A stretch of 64,000 bases of DNA, from contig DWWT01000034.1 of the NCBI GenBank assembly GCA_019119575.1, positions 37,280 to 101,279 of the forward strand, given 5' to 3'. The position numbers were made by a program, and so were the translations under genes. The DNA is from Candidatus Enterocloster excrementipullorum. GTDB lineage: Bacteria > Bacillota > Clostridia > Lachnospirales > Lachnospiraceae. Positions 9,014 to 17,945 of the stretch are shown one piece after another. How positions within the stretch are numbered: the first letter of the stretch is position 1; every line of letters begins with the position of its first letter. The notes beneath the pieces were generated by a model. The model saw nothing but the letters and a program-made list of their open reading frames with translations, made no database searches and was not told the DNA's origin.

Positions 9014-9724
9014 TTAACTTATAATTGTCAGTTTATACCGTTGTGGATTAATGATTTGCGTACCCGAATGAATCACTTCTCCCGCCTCGTCAAGCGCTTC
9101 CCCGCTCAGCAGCAAAAGCACTTCTCCCTGCTTCATCCCCAGGCATTCCACTTCTTTTTGACCCGCGTACCCTACTTCTACAGTTTTCACCGCATGCACA
9201 GGTATATCTCCATGGCTGCGGAGAATCGCATATACCGATTTTGTCAAATCCTCTTGAAGCAAATATGAAAAGCGAGATGAAAAATAAAGAATTTCAATCA
9301 TAACCGGAATCCCGTCGCACCCACGAATCCGAGAGAGCTTAATCACCCGTTCTCCTTCTTGAATTTTAAGATGCCGGCTAAGTTCCATCCCTGCTGTAAC
9401 CCATTCTACACCCATAATCTCCGCAGAAGCTACCTTTCCGTCATTCGCACAGACTTCTGTAAATCCCATCCCCCTTCCATCATCAATACGGTTCAATTTC
9501 CGAGGAGCGACAAAGGTTCCCAACCCTTGATGCTTAATAACATACCCTTCCTCGGCAAGGATTTCCATTGCTTTTCTCAAGGTTATCCGGCTAACGGAAT
9601 ATTCCTGACTGAGCTCCATCTCAGAAGGCAATTTTTCATTTTCTTTAAGGATTCCTTCCTTTATCTGTGTTTTTAAATCCTCCACTAGTTTTTGGTACAA
9701 TGGTAAAATTGGCTGACTCTTCAT
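9014..9724 (-). CDS. GntR-family regulator with UTRA domain (FrlR-like)
   Basis: Transcription factor of 236 residues. The N-terminal winged helix has LPLYQKLVEDLKTQI, KLPSEMELSQEYSVSRITLRKAM and GLGTFVAP. The C-terminal UTRA ligand domain (about 95-235) resembles those that sense phosphorylated sugars or amino acids. I set the start at 9724 (MKSQPILPLY), which has AAAGGAG at good spacing; a longer frame from 9781 has none. Its place directly upstream of the deglycase/kinase operon, and the existence of FrlR in E. coli frl loci, make it the likely local repressor, relieved by a phosphorylated Amadori compound. Confidence 0.85.
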   Translation of the reverse strand: MKSQPILPLYQKLVEDLKTQIKEGILKENEKLPSEMELSQEYSVSRITLRKAMEILAEEGYVIKHQGLGTFVAPRKLNRIDDGRGMGFTEVCANDGKVASAEIMGVEWVTAGMELSRHLKIQEGERVIKLSRIRGCDGIPVMIEILYFSSRFSYLLQEDLTKSVYAILRSHGDIPVHAVKTVEVGYAGQKEVECLGMKQGEVLLLLSGEALDEAGEVIHSGTQIINPQRYKLTIIS

Positions 9725-9760
9725 AGCTCTCCTTTCAACAGCCCCATCTGTTGATTGGCC

Positions 9761-9812
9761 GATAATACAATTACAATACAATTATCTTAACATTTTTCCA
9801 CTCTTTAGACAA
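9761..9812 (-). promoter_or_regulatory. Possible promoter and operator of the GntR gene
   Basis: TTGTCT (9807-9812) and TAAGAT (9784-9789) are 17 bases apart on the minus strand, a weak sigma-A match. Overlapping and downstream are GATAAT/ATTATC arms (9761-9766 and 9781-9786) and two ATACAATT direct copies 11 bases apart. Such a layout would allow autorepression. Confidence 0.35.
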
Positions 9813-9844
9813 GCGCATTTGATCAGTACCTTGAACAGGCATAA

Positions 9845-9898
9845 AAAAGCCGCAAAATGGCGCAGGCCTTCACTGCCTTACGCCACTCTGCAGCTTTT
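9845..9898 (-). terminator. Terminator downstream of ppk
   Basis: Complementary arms AAAAGCCGC (9845-9853) and GCAGCTTTT (9890-9898) enclose a second, inner pairing (TGGCGCAGGCC with GCCTTACGCCA). The minus-strand transcript ends in TTTTTT. It lies 23 bases past the ppk stop. Confidence 0.7.
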
Positions 9899-9921
9899 AA
9901 TCCATTTATTCCGTTATCCTT

Positions 9922-12213
9922 TTACAAACTGCTGCTCTCAATCGGCTTAAACACCCGCGTCACCGTCAGGTCGTCTGTCTGCCGGGAAGCCTCGGCCATG
10001 CGCACAGCTTCCTCGCAGAACTGCTCCTGGGAGTTGACCAGCACCTTGCCGCGCTTGTCCTCCTTCTCGTACGTACCGTCGGGCTGAAGCATGTGAGCCT
10101 TTACATTGTCCTCCAGCTCCACCTCCAGGATGTGGACAACCTGCTTCTTGAGCTCCGGATCCTCCACCGGGAAGGTGATCTCCACTCTCCGGTCCAGATT
10201 CCTCGGCATCCAGTCCGCGCTTCCCATGTACACCTCCGGGCTTCCGTCATTATAGAAATAGAAGATGCGGCTGTGCTCCAGGAAGTTCCCCACAATGGAG
10301 CGGACGGAAATATTCTCGCTCAGGCCCGCAACCCCCGCTTTCAGGCAGCAGATTCCCCGGATCACCAGCTCAATTTTTACGCCCGCATACGATGCCTCAT
10401 ACAGGGCTGTAATGACCTCCTTGTCGCAGAGAGAGTTCATTTTCGCCATGATGTGAGCCGGCCGGCCCTTCCGCGCGTTTTCCGTCTCCCGGCGGATCAT
10501 CCGCAGGAATCTGCCGCGAAGCCACAAAGGCGCTACGATCAGCTTATTCCAGGAAAGAGGTTCTGAATATCCGGAAAGCATATTAAATACCGCCGTGGCA
10601 TCCTCCCCAATCTGGGGATCGCAGGTCAGAATTCCGCAGTCCGTGTACTGCTTGGCTGTAGAATCATTGTAATTTCCCGTTCCCAGGTGAACATACCGGC
10701 GGATTCCGTCCTCTTCCATGCGCACGACCAGCGTGATCTTGCTGTGGGTTTTGAGTCCTACCAGACCGTAAATCACGTGACAGCCCGCTTTTTCAAGCAT
10801 CTTGGCCCAGTTGATATTGTTCTCCTCGTCAAAGCGCGCCTTGAGTTCCACGAGGACGGAAACCTGCTTTCCGTTGTCTGCCGCCTCGGCCAGAGCCGCG
10901 ATAATGGGCGAATTGCCGCTGACCCGGTACAGGGTCTGCTTAATTGCCAGAACCTCCGGATCCCTGGCCGCGCTGCGCACAAAGTTCACGACCGGGTCAA
11001 AGCTCTGATACGGATGATGAAGGAGAATATCGCCCTTCCGGATATTTGTAAAAATGTCGTCCTCATTCATCAGCGCCGGTATGGGCTGCGGCTTATGAGG
11101 CACGGTTTTGAAATTTTCAAATCCGGGCAGACCATACATCTTCATGAGAAAGGTCAGATCCAGAGGACCGTTTATATTAAAAATATCCTGGCTGCTGATG
11201 GACAGCTCCTTCTTCAAAATCTTTAAAAGCCGCTTGTCCACATTGGACTCGATTTCCAGCCGGATCGCCTCGCCCCACTGCCGCTTCTTTAACTGCTTCT
11301 GAATCTCTTCCAGAAGGTCTACGGCCTCCTCCTCGTCAATCGTCAGATCCGCGTTGCGCATGATGCGGAACGGGTGGGACGCTACAATGTCATAATTCAG
11401 GAAAAGGGACGGCATGTTCCTCTCGATGATCTCTTCCAGGAGGATCACTACCCTGCGCTCCCTGCCGTCCTCATCTGTCTCCCTGGGAAGCTCCACAATC
11501 CTGGGGATCACAGAGGGAACCTGCACCATGGCGAATTCCAGTTCCTCGTCCTTGCCCGCCTTCTTTTTTAACAGCGCCGCAATATTTAATGTTTTGTTGC
11601 GGATCAGCGGAAAGGGGCGCGAAGAGTCAAATGCCATGGGGGTAAGCACCGGATAGACATTCTGCTGAAAATACGCATCCGCAAATTCTGCCTCCTGCTC
11701 CGTCAGATCCTCATGGGCCAGGATAATCCGCAGTCCGTTCAGGCGCAGGGCGGGCACCAGAGACCGGTTGTAGGTGGAATACTGCATATCCACCAGATCA
11801 TGGGTCTTCACGCTGATCTGATCCAGCTGCTCCTGGGGCGTCAGGCCCGCGATATCCGGCTTGGTATATTTTGCGTGAACCATATCCTTCAAGGAAGCAA
11901 CCCGAACCATATAAAATTCATCCAGGTTGGAAGCCGTAATACTCAAAAATTTCAGCCGCTCAAAGAGGGGGATCGACTTGTCTCTGGCCTCGCTGAGCAC
12001 CCGGTAATTGAACTCCAGCCAGCTCAGCTCCCGATTCACGTAATTGGACGGATTCGCGGCAAAATCCGGGCACTGCCGCTCCTGGCTTTTTTCCGCCTTT
12101 GCTGCCGGATTTTTGGCTGCTTGGTTTTTGGCTGCCGGGTTTTTATCTGCTTTTGCCGCTGCCCCCTTCTCCGTCAAAGCTTTTGCCGCCGGGCTTTTCG
12201 CTGTCTCTGCCAT
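9922..12213 (-). CDS. ppk: Polyphosphate kinase 1
   Basis: Ppk1 of 763 residues makes long-chain polyphosphate from ATP, reversibly. After a low-complexity Ala/Lys-rich leader of about 45 residues the conserved N domain begins at YVNRELSWLEFN. The head domain follows, then two PLD-like catalytic domains: VHLGTGNYND with the phosphorylated His, and GSADWMPRNLDRRVE. The ATG at 12213 is one base after the ppx stop (TGATATG) with AGGAG six bases upstream; a GTG three codons earlier is too close to that site. The leader, rich in AAKNP/PAAK units and strongly basic, is not part of the usual enzyme. It could bind polyphosphate or just be a linker. Confidence 0.95.
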   Translation of the reverse strand: MAETAKSPAAKALTEKGAAAKADKNPAAKNQAAKNPAAKAEKSQERQCPDFAANPSNYVNRELSWLEFNYRVLSEARDKSIPLFERLKFLSITASNLDEFYMVRVASLKDMVHAKYTKPDIAGLTPQEQLDQISVKTHDLVDMQYSTYNRSLVPALRLNGLRIILAHEDLTEQEAEFADAYFQQNVYPVLTPMAFDSSRPFPLIRNKTLNIAALLKKKAGKDEELEFAMVQVPSVIPRIVELPRETDEDGRERRVVILLEEIIERNMPSLFLNYDIVASHPFRIMRNADLTIDEEEAVDLLEEIQKQLKKRQWGEAIRLEIESNVDKRLLKILKKELSISSQDIFNINGPLDLTFLMKMYGLPGFENFKTVPHKPQPIPALMNEDDIFTNIRKGDILLHHPYQSFDPVVNFVRSAARDPEVLAIKQTLYRVSGNSPIIAALAEAADNGKQVSVLVELKARFDEENNINWAKMLEKAGCHVIYGLVGLKTHSKITLVVRMEEDGIRRYVHLGTGNYNDSTAKQYTDCGILTCDPQIGEDATAVFNMLSGYSEPLSWNKLIVAPLWLRGRFLRMIRRETENARKGRPAHIMAKMNSLCDKEVITALYEASYAGVKIELVIRGICCLKAGVAGLSENISVRSIVGNFLEHSRIFYFYNDGSPEVYMGSADWMPRNLDRRVEITFPVEDPELKKQVVHILEVELEDNVKAHMLQPDGTYEKEDKRGKVLVNSQEQFCEEAVRMAEASRQTDDLTVTRVFKPIESSSL

Positions 12214-12214
12214 A

Positions 12215-13780
12215 TCACACACTCCTCTTCTGCTTTAATACAGGTCTTATTCCAAAAATTTCCTCAAAAAAGTCTGCTTTCTGCTCAAAGGAGGACCGCT
12301 CCAATGCCAGGTCTCCCTTATATCCTGTAGTAATCACCAGCTCCCCGTCCCTCACAGCCATACGGCAGTCCGTAAGCTTGCCCCGGTGGCTTCTGTCCAT
12401 GGAATTTGCCAGGCGGAGAATCGCTGTGAGCTTTGCAATAAGGATGGTGATCTCATTGCGGCTCATCCCATAGTCCCATCCCTGGTGTACCTGGGTCTCC
12501 AGCTCCACCCGGTTATAATCGAAATCCCGGATATTGTAGCGGACCACATTGGCAATAATCTCACGCTCCAGATGGCTCAGGCCGATGATCTCCGTCGACA
12601 TGATAATGTTATAGGAGCATTCATTGGAATTTCGGATGCTGATAAACTTTCCGCACGCATGGAGCAGAACCGCGATCTGTAGAAGAAGGCGGTGCCTGTT
12701 TTCCAGGCCGTGATATTTTTTCATACTGTCAAAAATCTGGATGGCGTACTTCTCCAAAACCTGATTATGGCTGGTATGGCATTTGTACCGCTTCGCCATA
12801 TTTCTTGACGCTGCCAGGATATCATTTTCAAAATTATGGCTGAACTTTATAAACTTGTTCTCCTCCGCATACTCAGCTGCTATGCTGTCGCACAGACGGA
12901 TTCCCGGAAGCCAGAACAGTTCCGCTCCGGTGATCTCCAAAATCCGCTTAAACACCACTGCCCCCGGAAGAATCATACTGGCGTATTCATTATTTACCCC
13001 AAAATATTCTTCAATCTGGTCTGTAGTCATCTGGCTCAGGCGCTCGTAAAAACGGTTCATGGTAGCCGCGTCAACTTTATCTCCAATATTCTTTACTTCC
13101 ATGCGGCGCAGAAGGTATAGAATTGTCTCTCCGATTCCAATCAGGTTTGTGATCTCCCGATCCTTCAGATACATCTTCCGGAAGGTAAAAAGCTCATTGT
13201 CCACAATCTCCTCAATCTGCTCTCTGTGATTCTTCACAGTGGCAGGAATCCGTGAGAGAAGTCCGCGAATCCGCAGCACTCCCAACGGAAGATTCTGGGT
13301 GGTTACCAAGGTCTCCTTGTCAAAAAGAGAGAGCTGGGCGCTTCCAAATCCCACATCCACAATGGCTGTCCCCTTCTGGATAATCTTATGAAATTCTGCC
13401 TCCTTGGACGCAATGGCCTTATAGCTGATAAACCGCTGCTCTGAATTGCTGATAATGCGCACATTCAGTCCCGTCCGGACCCGAATCTGATCCAGGATAA
13501 TCTGGTTGTTCCTGGCCTCCCGCAGAGCGCTGGTCGCGTAAGCCCTGTACTCCTTTACCTTATACGCCCTCATGATCCGGGTAAAGTCTGTGAGTACCTG
13601 GCACATCTCCTCCACCAGCTCATAACTGATCTTTCCCTGGCTGAAGGTATCTCTCCCCAGAGGGATCACATGGCGGATATGATCCACACACCGTATCTCC
13701 CCCTTGTAGGCCATCTCATAGATTCCCATTTCCAGTTCGAAGGAACCTACGTCGATCGCCGCAAACATACGTATGGCCAC
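12215..13780 (-). CDS. ppx: Exopolyphosphatase / guanosine-pentaphosphatase family protein
   Basis: Ppx/GppA enzyme of 521 residues that would remove terminal phosphate from polyphosphate or from pppGpp. The actin-like N domain shows AAIDVGSFELEMGIYEM, ATSALREARNNQ and AIVDVGFGSAQLSLFD. The C-terminal HD-like helical domain has VLLHACGKFI and LSHLEREIIANVVRYN. The start is GTG at 13780, with AAGGAGG eight bases before it; the longest frame (13828) has no ribosome site. It is followed immediately by ppk, so synthesis and breakdown of polyphosphate are co-expressed. Confidence 0.88.
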   Translation of the reverse strand: MAIRMFAAIDVGSFELEMGIYEMAYKGEIRCVDHIRHVIPLGRDTFSQGKISYELVEEMCQVLTDFTRIMRAYKVKEYRAYATSALREARNNQIILDQIRVRTGLNVRIISNSEQRFISYKAIASKEAEFHKIIQKGTAIVDVGFGSAQLSLFDKETLVTTQNLPLGVLRIRGLLSRIPATVKNHREQIEEIVDNELFTFRKMYLKDREITNLIGIGETILYLLRRMEVKNIGDKVDAATMNRFYERLSQMTTDQIEEYFGVNNEYASMILPGAVVFKRILEITGAELFWLPGIRLCDSIAAEYAEENKFIKFSHNFENDILAASRNMAKRYKCHTSHNQVLEKYAIQIFDSMKKYHGLENRHRLLLQIAVLLHACGKFISIRNSNECSYNIIMSTEIIGLSHLEREIIANVVRYNIRDFDYNRVELETQVHQGWDYGMSRNEITILIAKLTAILRLANSMDRSHRGKLTDCRMAVRDGELVITTGYKGDLALERSSFEQKADFFEEIFGIRPVLKQKRSV

Positions 13781-13853
13781 TTTTTCTTCCTCCTTATGTG
13801 TGCGCTGTGTGTTGCATGTCAAAACCATTGTAATTGACTTTCCCGTCCGCCGG

Positions 13854-13891
13854 GTATAATTATGGTAAATTTTAAGTAAACTTCAGGTAAA
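13854..13891 (-). promoter_or_regulatory. Phased TTTAC repeats upstream of ppx-ppk, candidate Pho box
   Basis: On the minus strand three TTTAC units (13887-13891, 13876-13880, 13865-13869) and a fourth weaker TATAC (13854-13858) occur at an exact 11-bp period. A CATAAT that could be the -10 lies at 13859-13864. PhoP/PhoB-type response regulators bind direct repeats of this kind with one repeat per helical turn. The site is about 75 bases before the GTG start. A phosphate-starvation link to polyphosphate genes would make sense. No PhoP-labelled regulator is in the window, and the VanR-like protein at 1988-2692 is only one of many possible partners. Confidence 0.6.
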
Positions 13892-13941
13892 ATTCCCGCG
13901 CAAACAAGCATTTTATGCCGCCGTTCGGGACAGCTGCCATT

Positions 13942-15246
13942 TTATATGCTCTCCTGAACAGGCGCCTTCCCGCGCAGATATGTGATGAACTGCGCCGCCG
14001 TACGCCCCGATAGGCCGCCATGGGTCAGCTCCCACCGGTTGGCCTCCAGATACAGCTCCTCCTTAGGCATATCCAGCCCATACCGGTCAGCCAGAGCCCC
14101 CACAATACGCTCGAACTCCCGCTTATCCGGAGAGCCGTAGTAGATGGTCACGCCGAACCTCGAGGCCAGGGAGAGTTTTTCCTGAACCGTATCATTCATG
14201 TGAAGCTCATCGTCCAGCTCCCTCTTATCGCTGAATTTTTCCCGTATCAGGTGGCGCCGATTCGATGTGGCGTAAATCAGCACATTCTTGGGACGCTTGC
14301 CCAGTCCGCCCTCCAGAATAGCTTTCAGATATTTGTATTCCAGTTCGTAATCCTCAAAAGAAAGGTCGTCCATATAGATGATGAATTTGTAATTGCGGTC
14401 CTTGATCTGTGCCAGAACATCGGACAGAGTTTTGAACTGGTGCTTGTATACTTCAATCATGCGCAGCCCTCTGCCATAATACTCATTCAGAACCGCCTTG
14501 ACGCTGGAAGATTTTCCGGTTCCCGCGTCCCCGTAGAGCAGCACATTATTCGCCTCCCGCCCCTCCACAAACGCCTCGGTATTCTCTATCAGCTTTGCCT
14601 TCTGAAGTTCATATCCCACAATATCTTTAAAATATACATGCTCCACATTGATGATGGGATCAATGGCTGCCTTTCCGTCTTCTTCCTTCTCCAGCACCCG
14701 AAACGCCTTATTCAGGCCGAATTTTCCCACGCCGAATTCCCGGTAAAAATCCACCGCATATTCCTGGAACTCCTTTACGCTTCCGGCCTGCTCCAGCTGA
14801 ACCGCCAGATTCACAATCCGATCCCGAACGCGGCGGTTGTAGACCCGGCTCTCCCTTCCCGCCGGATGGTAACAGGCGATGGACTCCCACAATTCCTTGG
14901 GAGAAAGGCTCTTTACATCAAAATCAAATAGCTCTTTCCATATCGCATAGTCCCGCTTTGCCAGAGTATCAAGGGTTCCCCCTGCCGCTCCCGCAATCTC
15001 ACAGGCGCAGGAATAGGCGTTCTCATTCTCAGCCAGGCACAGGGCCAGAAAGCAGTGCCACAGGTTTCCCTCAAAACCATACTCTGCGGCCAGCTCCACC
15101 AGCCGTCCTGCACAGGAATAAGCGGATCCGCTCTCCCCATTCTTTTTTCCCATTCCCATCAGGGCCGCCATATCCCTAAAAAGTCCCTCGTGCCGCAAAT
15201 TGCGGTAAATCACCAGCTCGTCAACCGGATATCTCTTCTCTTCCAT
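13942..15246 (-). CDS. DUF815-family AAA+ ATPase
   Basis: Cytoplasmic ATPase of 434 residues. An N-terminal helical region of about 200 residues precedes the P-loop ATPase core. Walker A is YGDAGTGKSSSV, Walker B is FIIYMDDLSFED, and a sensor region reads LIYATSNRRHL followed by the charged FSDKRELDDELH, as in the DUF815 family. The biochemical role of this family is not established. The start at 15246 (MEEKRYPVDEL) has AGGAG upstream; the longer frame overlaps pheA. It is 13 bases past pheA, but no functional link to aromatic synthesis is apparent. Confidence 0.85.
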   Translation of the reverse strand: MEEKRYPVDELVIYRNLRHEGLFRDMAALMGMGKKNGESGSAYSCAGRLVELAAEYGFEGNLWHCFLALCLAENENAYSCACEIAGAAGGTLDTLAKRDYAIWKELFDFDVKSLSPKELWESIACYHPAGRESRVYNRRVRDRIVNLAVQLEQAGSVKEFQEYAVDFYREFGVGKFGLNKAFRVLEKEEDGKAAIDPIINVEHVYFKDIVGYELQKAKLIENTEAFVEGREANNVLLYGDAGTGKSSSVKAVLNEYYGRGLRMIEVYKHQFKTLSDVLAQIKDRNYKFIIYMDDLSFEDYELEYKYLKAILEGGLGKRPKNVLIYATSNRRHLIREKFSDKRELDDELHMNDTVQEKLSLASRFGVTIYYGSPDKREFERIVGALADRYGLDMPKEELYLEANRWELTHGGLSGRTAAQFITYLRGKAPVQESI

Positions 15247-15259
15247 CGTCCTCTCTCCT

Positions 15260-16387
15260 CTAATAGTTTCCCAGAATGCGCAGCGCCGCGGCCTCTGCCC
15301 GGATCCCCGCAAGGGCATTCTGCATCCCGGCGTCTCCCAGTGATCCCTCCATATCCACGAAGAAGCGGTACTCCCAGCTTCTCCCCTCAATGGGTCTGGA
15401 CTCAATCATCAGCATATTGATATGATTGTAAATCAGGTTGCCCAGCATATTATAGAGCGCTCCGCTCTTGTGGGCACACTCAAAGCAGATGCTCACTTTT
15501 CCCGCATCTCTGCGGTAGACCGGATACTTGGACAGGACAATGAACCGGGTGGTATTATTTATATCGTAATTGATGGGGCACGCCAGCGTCTTAAGGCCGT
15601 AGAGCCGCCCGGCTGTCTCACTGGCCACCGCAGCCTGTGTAATATCCCCGTCCTCCCAAATCTTTTTGGCCGCCCAGGCCGTATTCTCCGCGCTGATCAG
15701 CTGCCACTCCCTGTTGGCCTTTAAATACTTGGAGCTCTGCATCAGGGCCTGGGGGTGAGAGTATACCCGCCGGATATCGGAAAGGACGGCTTTCGGCAGT
15801 CCCAGCAGGGCATGGCGCACCGGAATCTGTATCTCCGCAACTATATACACATTATGCCTTACCAGCAGGTCATAATTGTTGCTGACAGCTCCAGCCGAAG
15901 AATTTTCAATGGGCAGAACCCCAAAGTCCGCCCTTCCCTCCTCCACCTCCACCATGGCATCCTCCATGGCGGGCACGTGGTAAAGGATTCCCTCATCCCC
16001 AAAATATTGAAGGGCGGCTCCATGGCCATAGGAGCCTTCCACTCCCTGATACGCCACCCGAGCCCCCTTCTTTTTCAGCTCATCTACTGCTTGAAATCCC
16101 AAATTCGAAGGTCTTTCCCCTCCGGTCAGAATACGGTACTGCATCCGTCTGCTCATCGTCATAATCTGGGAGAAAAGTTCCTCCAGATCCTGTCTGGCAA
16201 AACCGTCCTCCGCCAAACTGCCGATGGCCGCCAGCTTCTGTGCCTCCCTCTGCCCGTCATAGACCGCTTTCCCCGATTCCGCCTTGATCCGGGCCACCTG
16301 GGCGCACAAATCCATCCTCTTTTCAAACAGCGCTGCCATCTGCTTGTCGATGACATCCAGACTGTTCCTTATCTCCTGCAATTCCAA
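15260..16387 (-). CDS. pheA: Bifunctional chorismate mutase / prephenate dehydratase
   Basis: P-protein for phenylalanine synthesis, about 375 residues. The N-terminal AroQ chorismate mutase (about 1-85) reads LQEIRNSLDVIDKQMAALFEKR. The prephenate dehydratase domain has VAYQGVEGSYGHGAA, VLPIENSSAGAV and the substrate motif NTTRFIVLSK. A C-terminal ACT domain (SGALYNMLGNLIYNHINML, IESRPI) is the phenylalanine-sensing part. I favour a TTG start at 16387, nine bases after GGAGG. An ATG at 16405 is also open but has no ribosome site. aroC, which makes chorismate, is at 59.5-60.6 kb, unlinked. Confidence 0.92.
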   Translation of the reverse strand: MELQEIRNSLDVIDKQMAALFEKRMDLCAQVARIKAESGKAVYDGQREAQKLAAIGSLAEDGFARQDLEELFSQIMTMSRRMQYRILTGGERPSNLGFQAVDELKKKGARVAYQGVEGSYGHGAALQYFGDEGILYHVPAMEDAMVEVEEGRADFGVLPIENSSAGAVSNNYDLLVRHNVYIVAEIQIPVRHALLGLPKAVLSDIRRVYSHPQALMQSSKYLKANREWQLISAENTAWAAKKIWEDGDITQAAVASETAGRLYGLKTLACPINYDINNTTRFIVLSKYPVYRRDAGKVSICFECAHKSGALYNMLGNLIYNHINMLMIESRPIEGRSWEYRFFVDMEGSLGDAGMQNALAGIRAEAAALRILGNY

Positions 16388-16456
16388 TGCTCTTTTCCTC
16401 CGCATACAATCTGTTTCGCAGCAGCGCAGGACGGTGTCCTGAACTGCTGCTCTGTT

Positions 16457-17215
16457 TCAGGTATCTGATTCCGGCTTCTGCCCTCTCTCCATTTCCTCCA
16501 GCATAGAGATCAGCACACCGCGCACATAGGCGCCGGGAAATTTTCTCGCTTCCTTAGGAAGCTCTTTCAGCTCAATCGGCTCTCCATAACGAATTACCAC
16601 ATGGCTCGGCCGGATCCAGGGCATATGATCTTCAAAGACAGCGGCCGTGCCTGATATGGCTACAGGGATCACGGGACATCCGCTCTTTTCCGCCATCTTC
16701 AGGCTCCCCTCATGAAATTCCAGGAGATCTGTAAGATGTTCGTTTTCATTGCGCGTGCCTTCAGGGAAAATCCATATGGAAATTCCTCCCCTGAGCTTTC
16801 CGATCGCCTCCATAATGGCTTTCAGTGCCTCTTTCACATTCTTCCTATCCAAAAACACACAGTTCACCAGCCGCATCCAATCCCGCAGAAACGGATACCG
16901 CAGCATCTCCTTTTTGGCTACAAAGCCTGTAAGTCCCGGAACCGTCACATAGCCCACCAGCACATCAAAATAGCTCCTGTGATTGCCCACATAGAGCACT
17001 GCCCGATCCATAGGAATATTTTCCAACCCATGGACCTCATATGTAACTCCCGCCAGCTTTAAAATAAAACGGAACATCCCCTGTACAATCCGCAGGCTCC
17101 TCCACTCGGCTGCCCGGGGATCACTTTTTCCCTTGCGCTCCAGAATAAGCATCACCGGTACGGCAAATACTAAAAATAAAATCACGGCGGAAGCCACCAA
17201 AACTATCCGTATCAT
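16457..17215 (-). CDS. plsC: 1-acyl-sn-glycerol-3-phosphate acyltransferase
   Basis: Membrane-bound acyltransferase of 252 residues making phosphatidic acid. An N-terminal hydrophobic helix (about 1-25) is followed by the catalytic NHRSYFD block (NHX4D) and the FPEGTRNENEHL substrate motif, both diagnostic of PlsC. GGAG lies seven bases before the ATG. It lies on the same strand as, and not far from, cardiolipin synthase, so several phospholipid steps cluster here. Confidence 0.9.
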   Translation of the reverse strand: MIRIVLVASAVILFLVFAVPVMLILERKGKSDPRAAEWRSLRIVQGMFRFILKLAGVTYEVHGLENIPMDRAVLYVGNHRSYFDVLVGYVTVPGLTGFVAKKEMLRYPFLRDWMRLVNCVFLDRKNVKEALKAIMEAIGKLRGGISIWIFPEGTRNENEHLTDLLEFHEGSLKMAEKSGCPVIPVAISGTAAVFEDHMPWIRPSHVVIRYGEPIELKELPKEARKFPGAYVRGVLISMLEEMERGQKPESDT

Positions 17216-17321
17216 CGTCTGTCTCCTTCGGATCTCTGTCTATGGGGAGTCCAGAAGCGCCCCTTGCCGCGCATCTGAACAGTAACTATTATATAACAAA
17301 GAGCGGCTGAAAGACAATACC

Positions 17322-17828
17322 TTAGCCGCTCCTTTTCCATATGTTTCCCGTGGTTATCTGTTCAAACAGCAGCCCTGTGCCAAACCACAGGGGAGCGAAC
17401 CGCAGGCGTATCACACCGCTCACATGATCCGGCCACATGGAGTAGTCCCAGGGGCAGATTCCCAAGCTTTTCAGCCAGGTTCCTGTTATATATTCTACCG
17501 TAAATATGAGTACCATATAAATCAATCCGTGCCGAAGGATCCGCCCCAGTGCGGGCACCCGCTCACGTCCTGCCCGCAAAAGCCCCGGAATCCCGGAAAG
17601 CCATTCATCAAGGAACGCGCTTACCGGCGCCGCGAAAGCTCCCAGTCCATATATCGGAAACATAAGCAGGGACGTATGCCCCATCAGCCTGAAATCGCCG
17701 GCTAAAATGGAGTCCACAGAGGTAAACATCACTTCCAGACACCATCCGGTAACCCCGCATTTTCCAAAATCAGCCAGGAAACGCTGCCAGCGCTTCCCCT
17801 CATGTATTGTTATCCGCTCTCTCATCAT
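17322..17828 (-). CDS. CmpB-like (putative ABC-transporter type IV) membrane protein
   Basis: Integral membrane protein of about 168 residues with four hydrophobic segments and the pattern GWCLEVMFTSV ... FPIYGLGAFAAP ... EYITGTWLK ... PWDYSMWP. This matches the CmpB/type IV putative transporter membrane family of Firmicutes. No ATPase gene is adjacent, and the family has no firm function. The start is uncertain: two ATGs (17828, 17825) and a TTG (17834) are available, none with a clear ribosome site. Confidence 0.7.
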   Translation of the reverse strand: MMRERITIHEGKRWQRFLADFGKCGVTGWCLEVMFTSVDSILAGDFRLMGHTSLLMFPIYGLGAFAAPVSAFLDEWLSGIPGLLRAGRERVPALGRILRHGLIYMVLIFTVEYITGTWLKSLGICPWDYSMWPDHVSGVIRLRFAPLWFGTGLLFEQITTGNIWKRSG

Positions 17829-17945
17829 AAGCAATAGTATAGGCGGCTTTCAGCGGCTTTTATTCATTTGCGGGATTTTTTCCAAAACTTTCCGCATTCC
17901 TTCTGCGCCGGCAGCATGCGGCAAGCCGCAGTTCCTCGTGAATCC

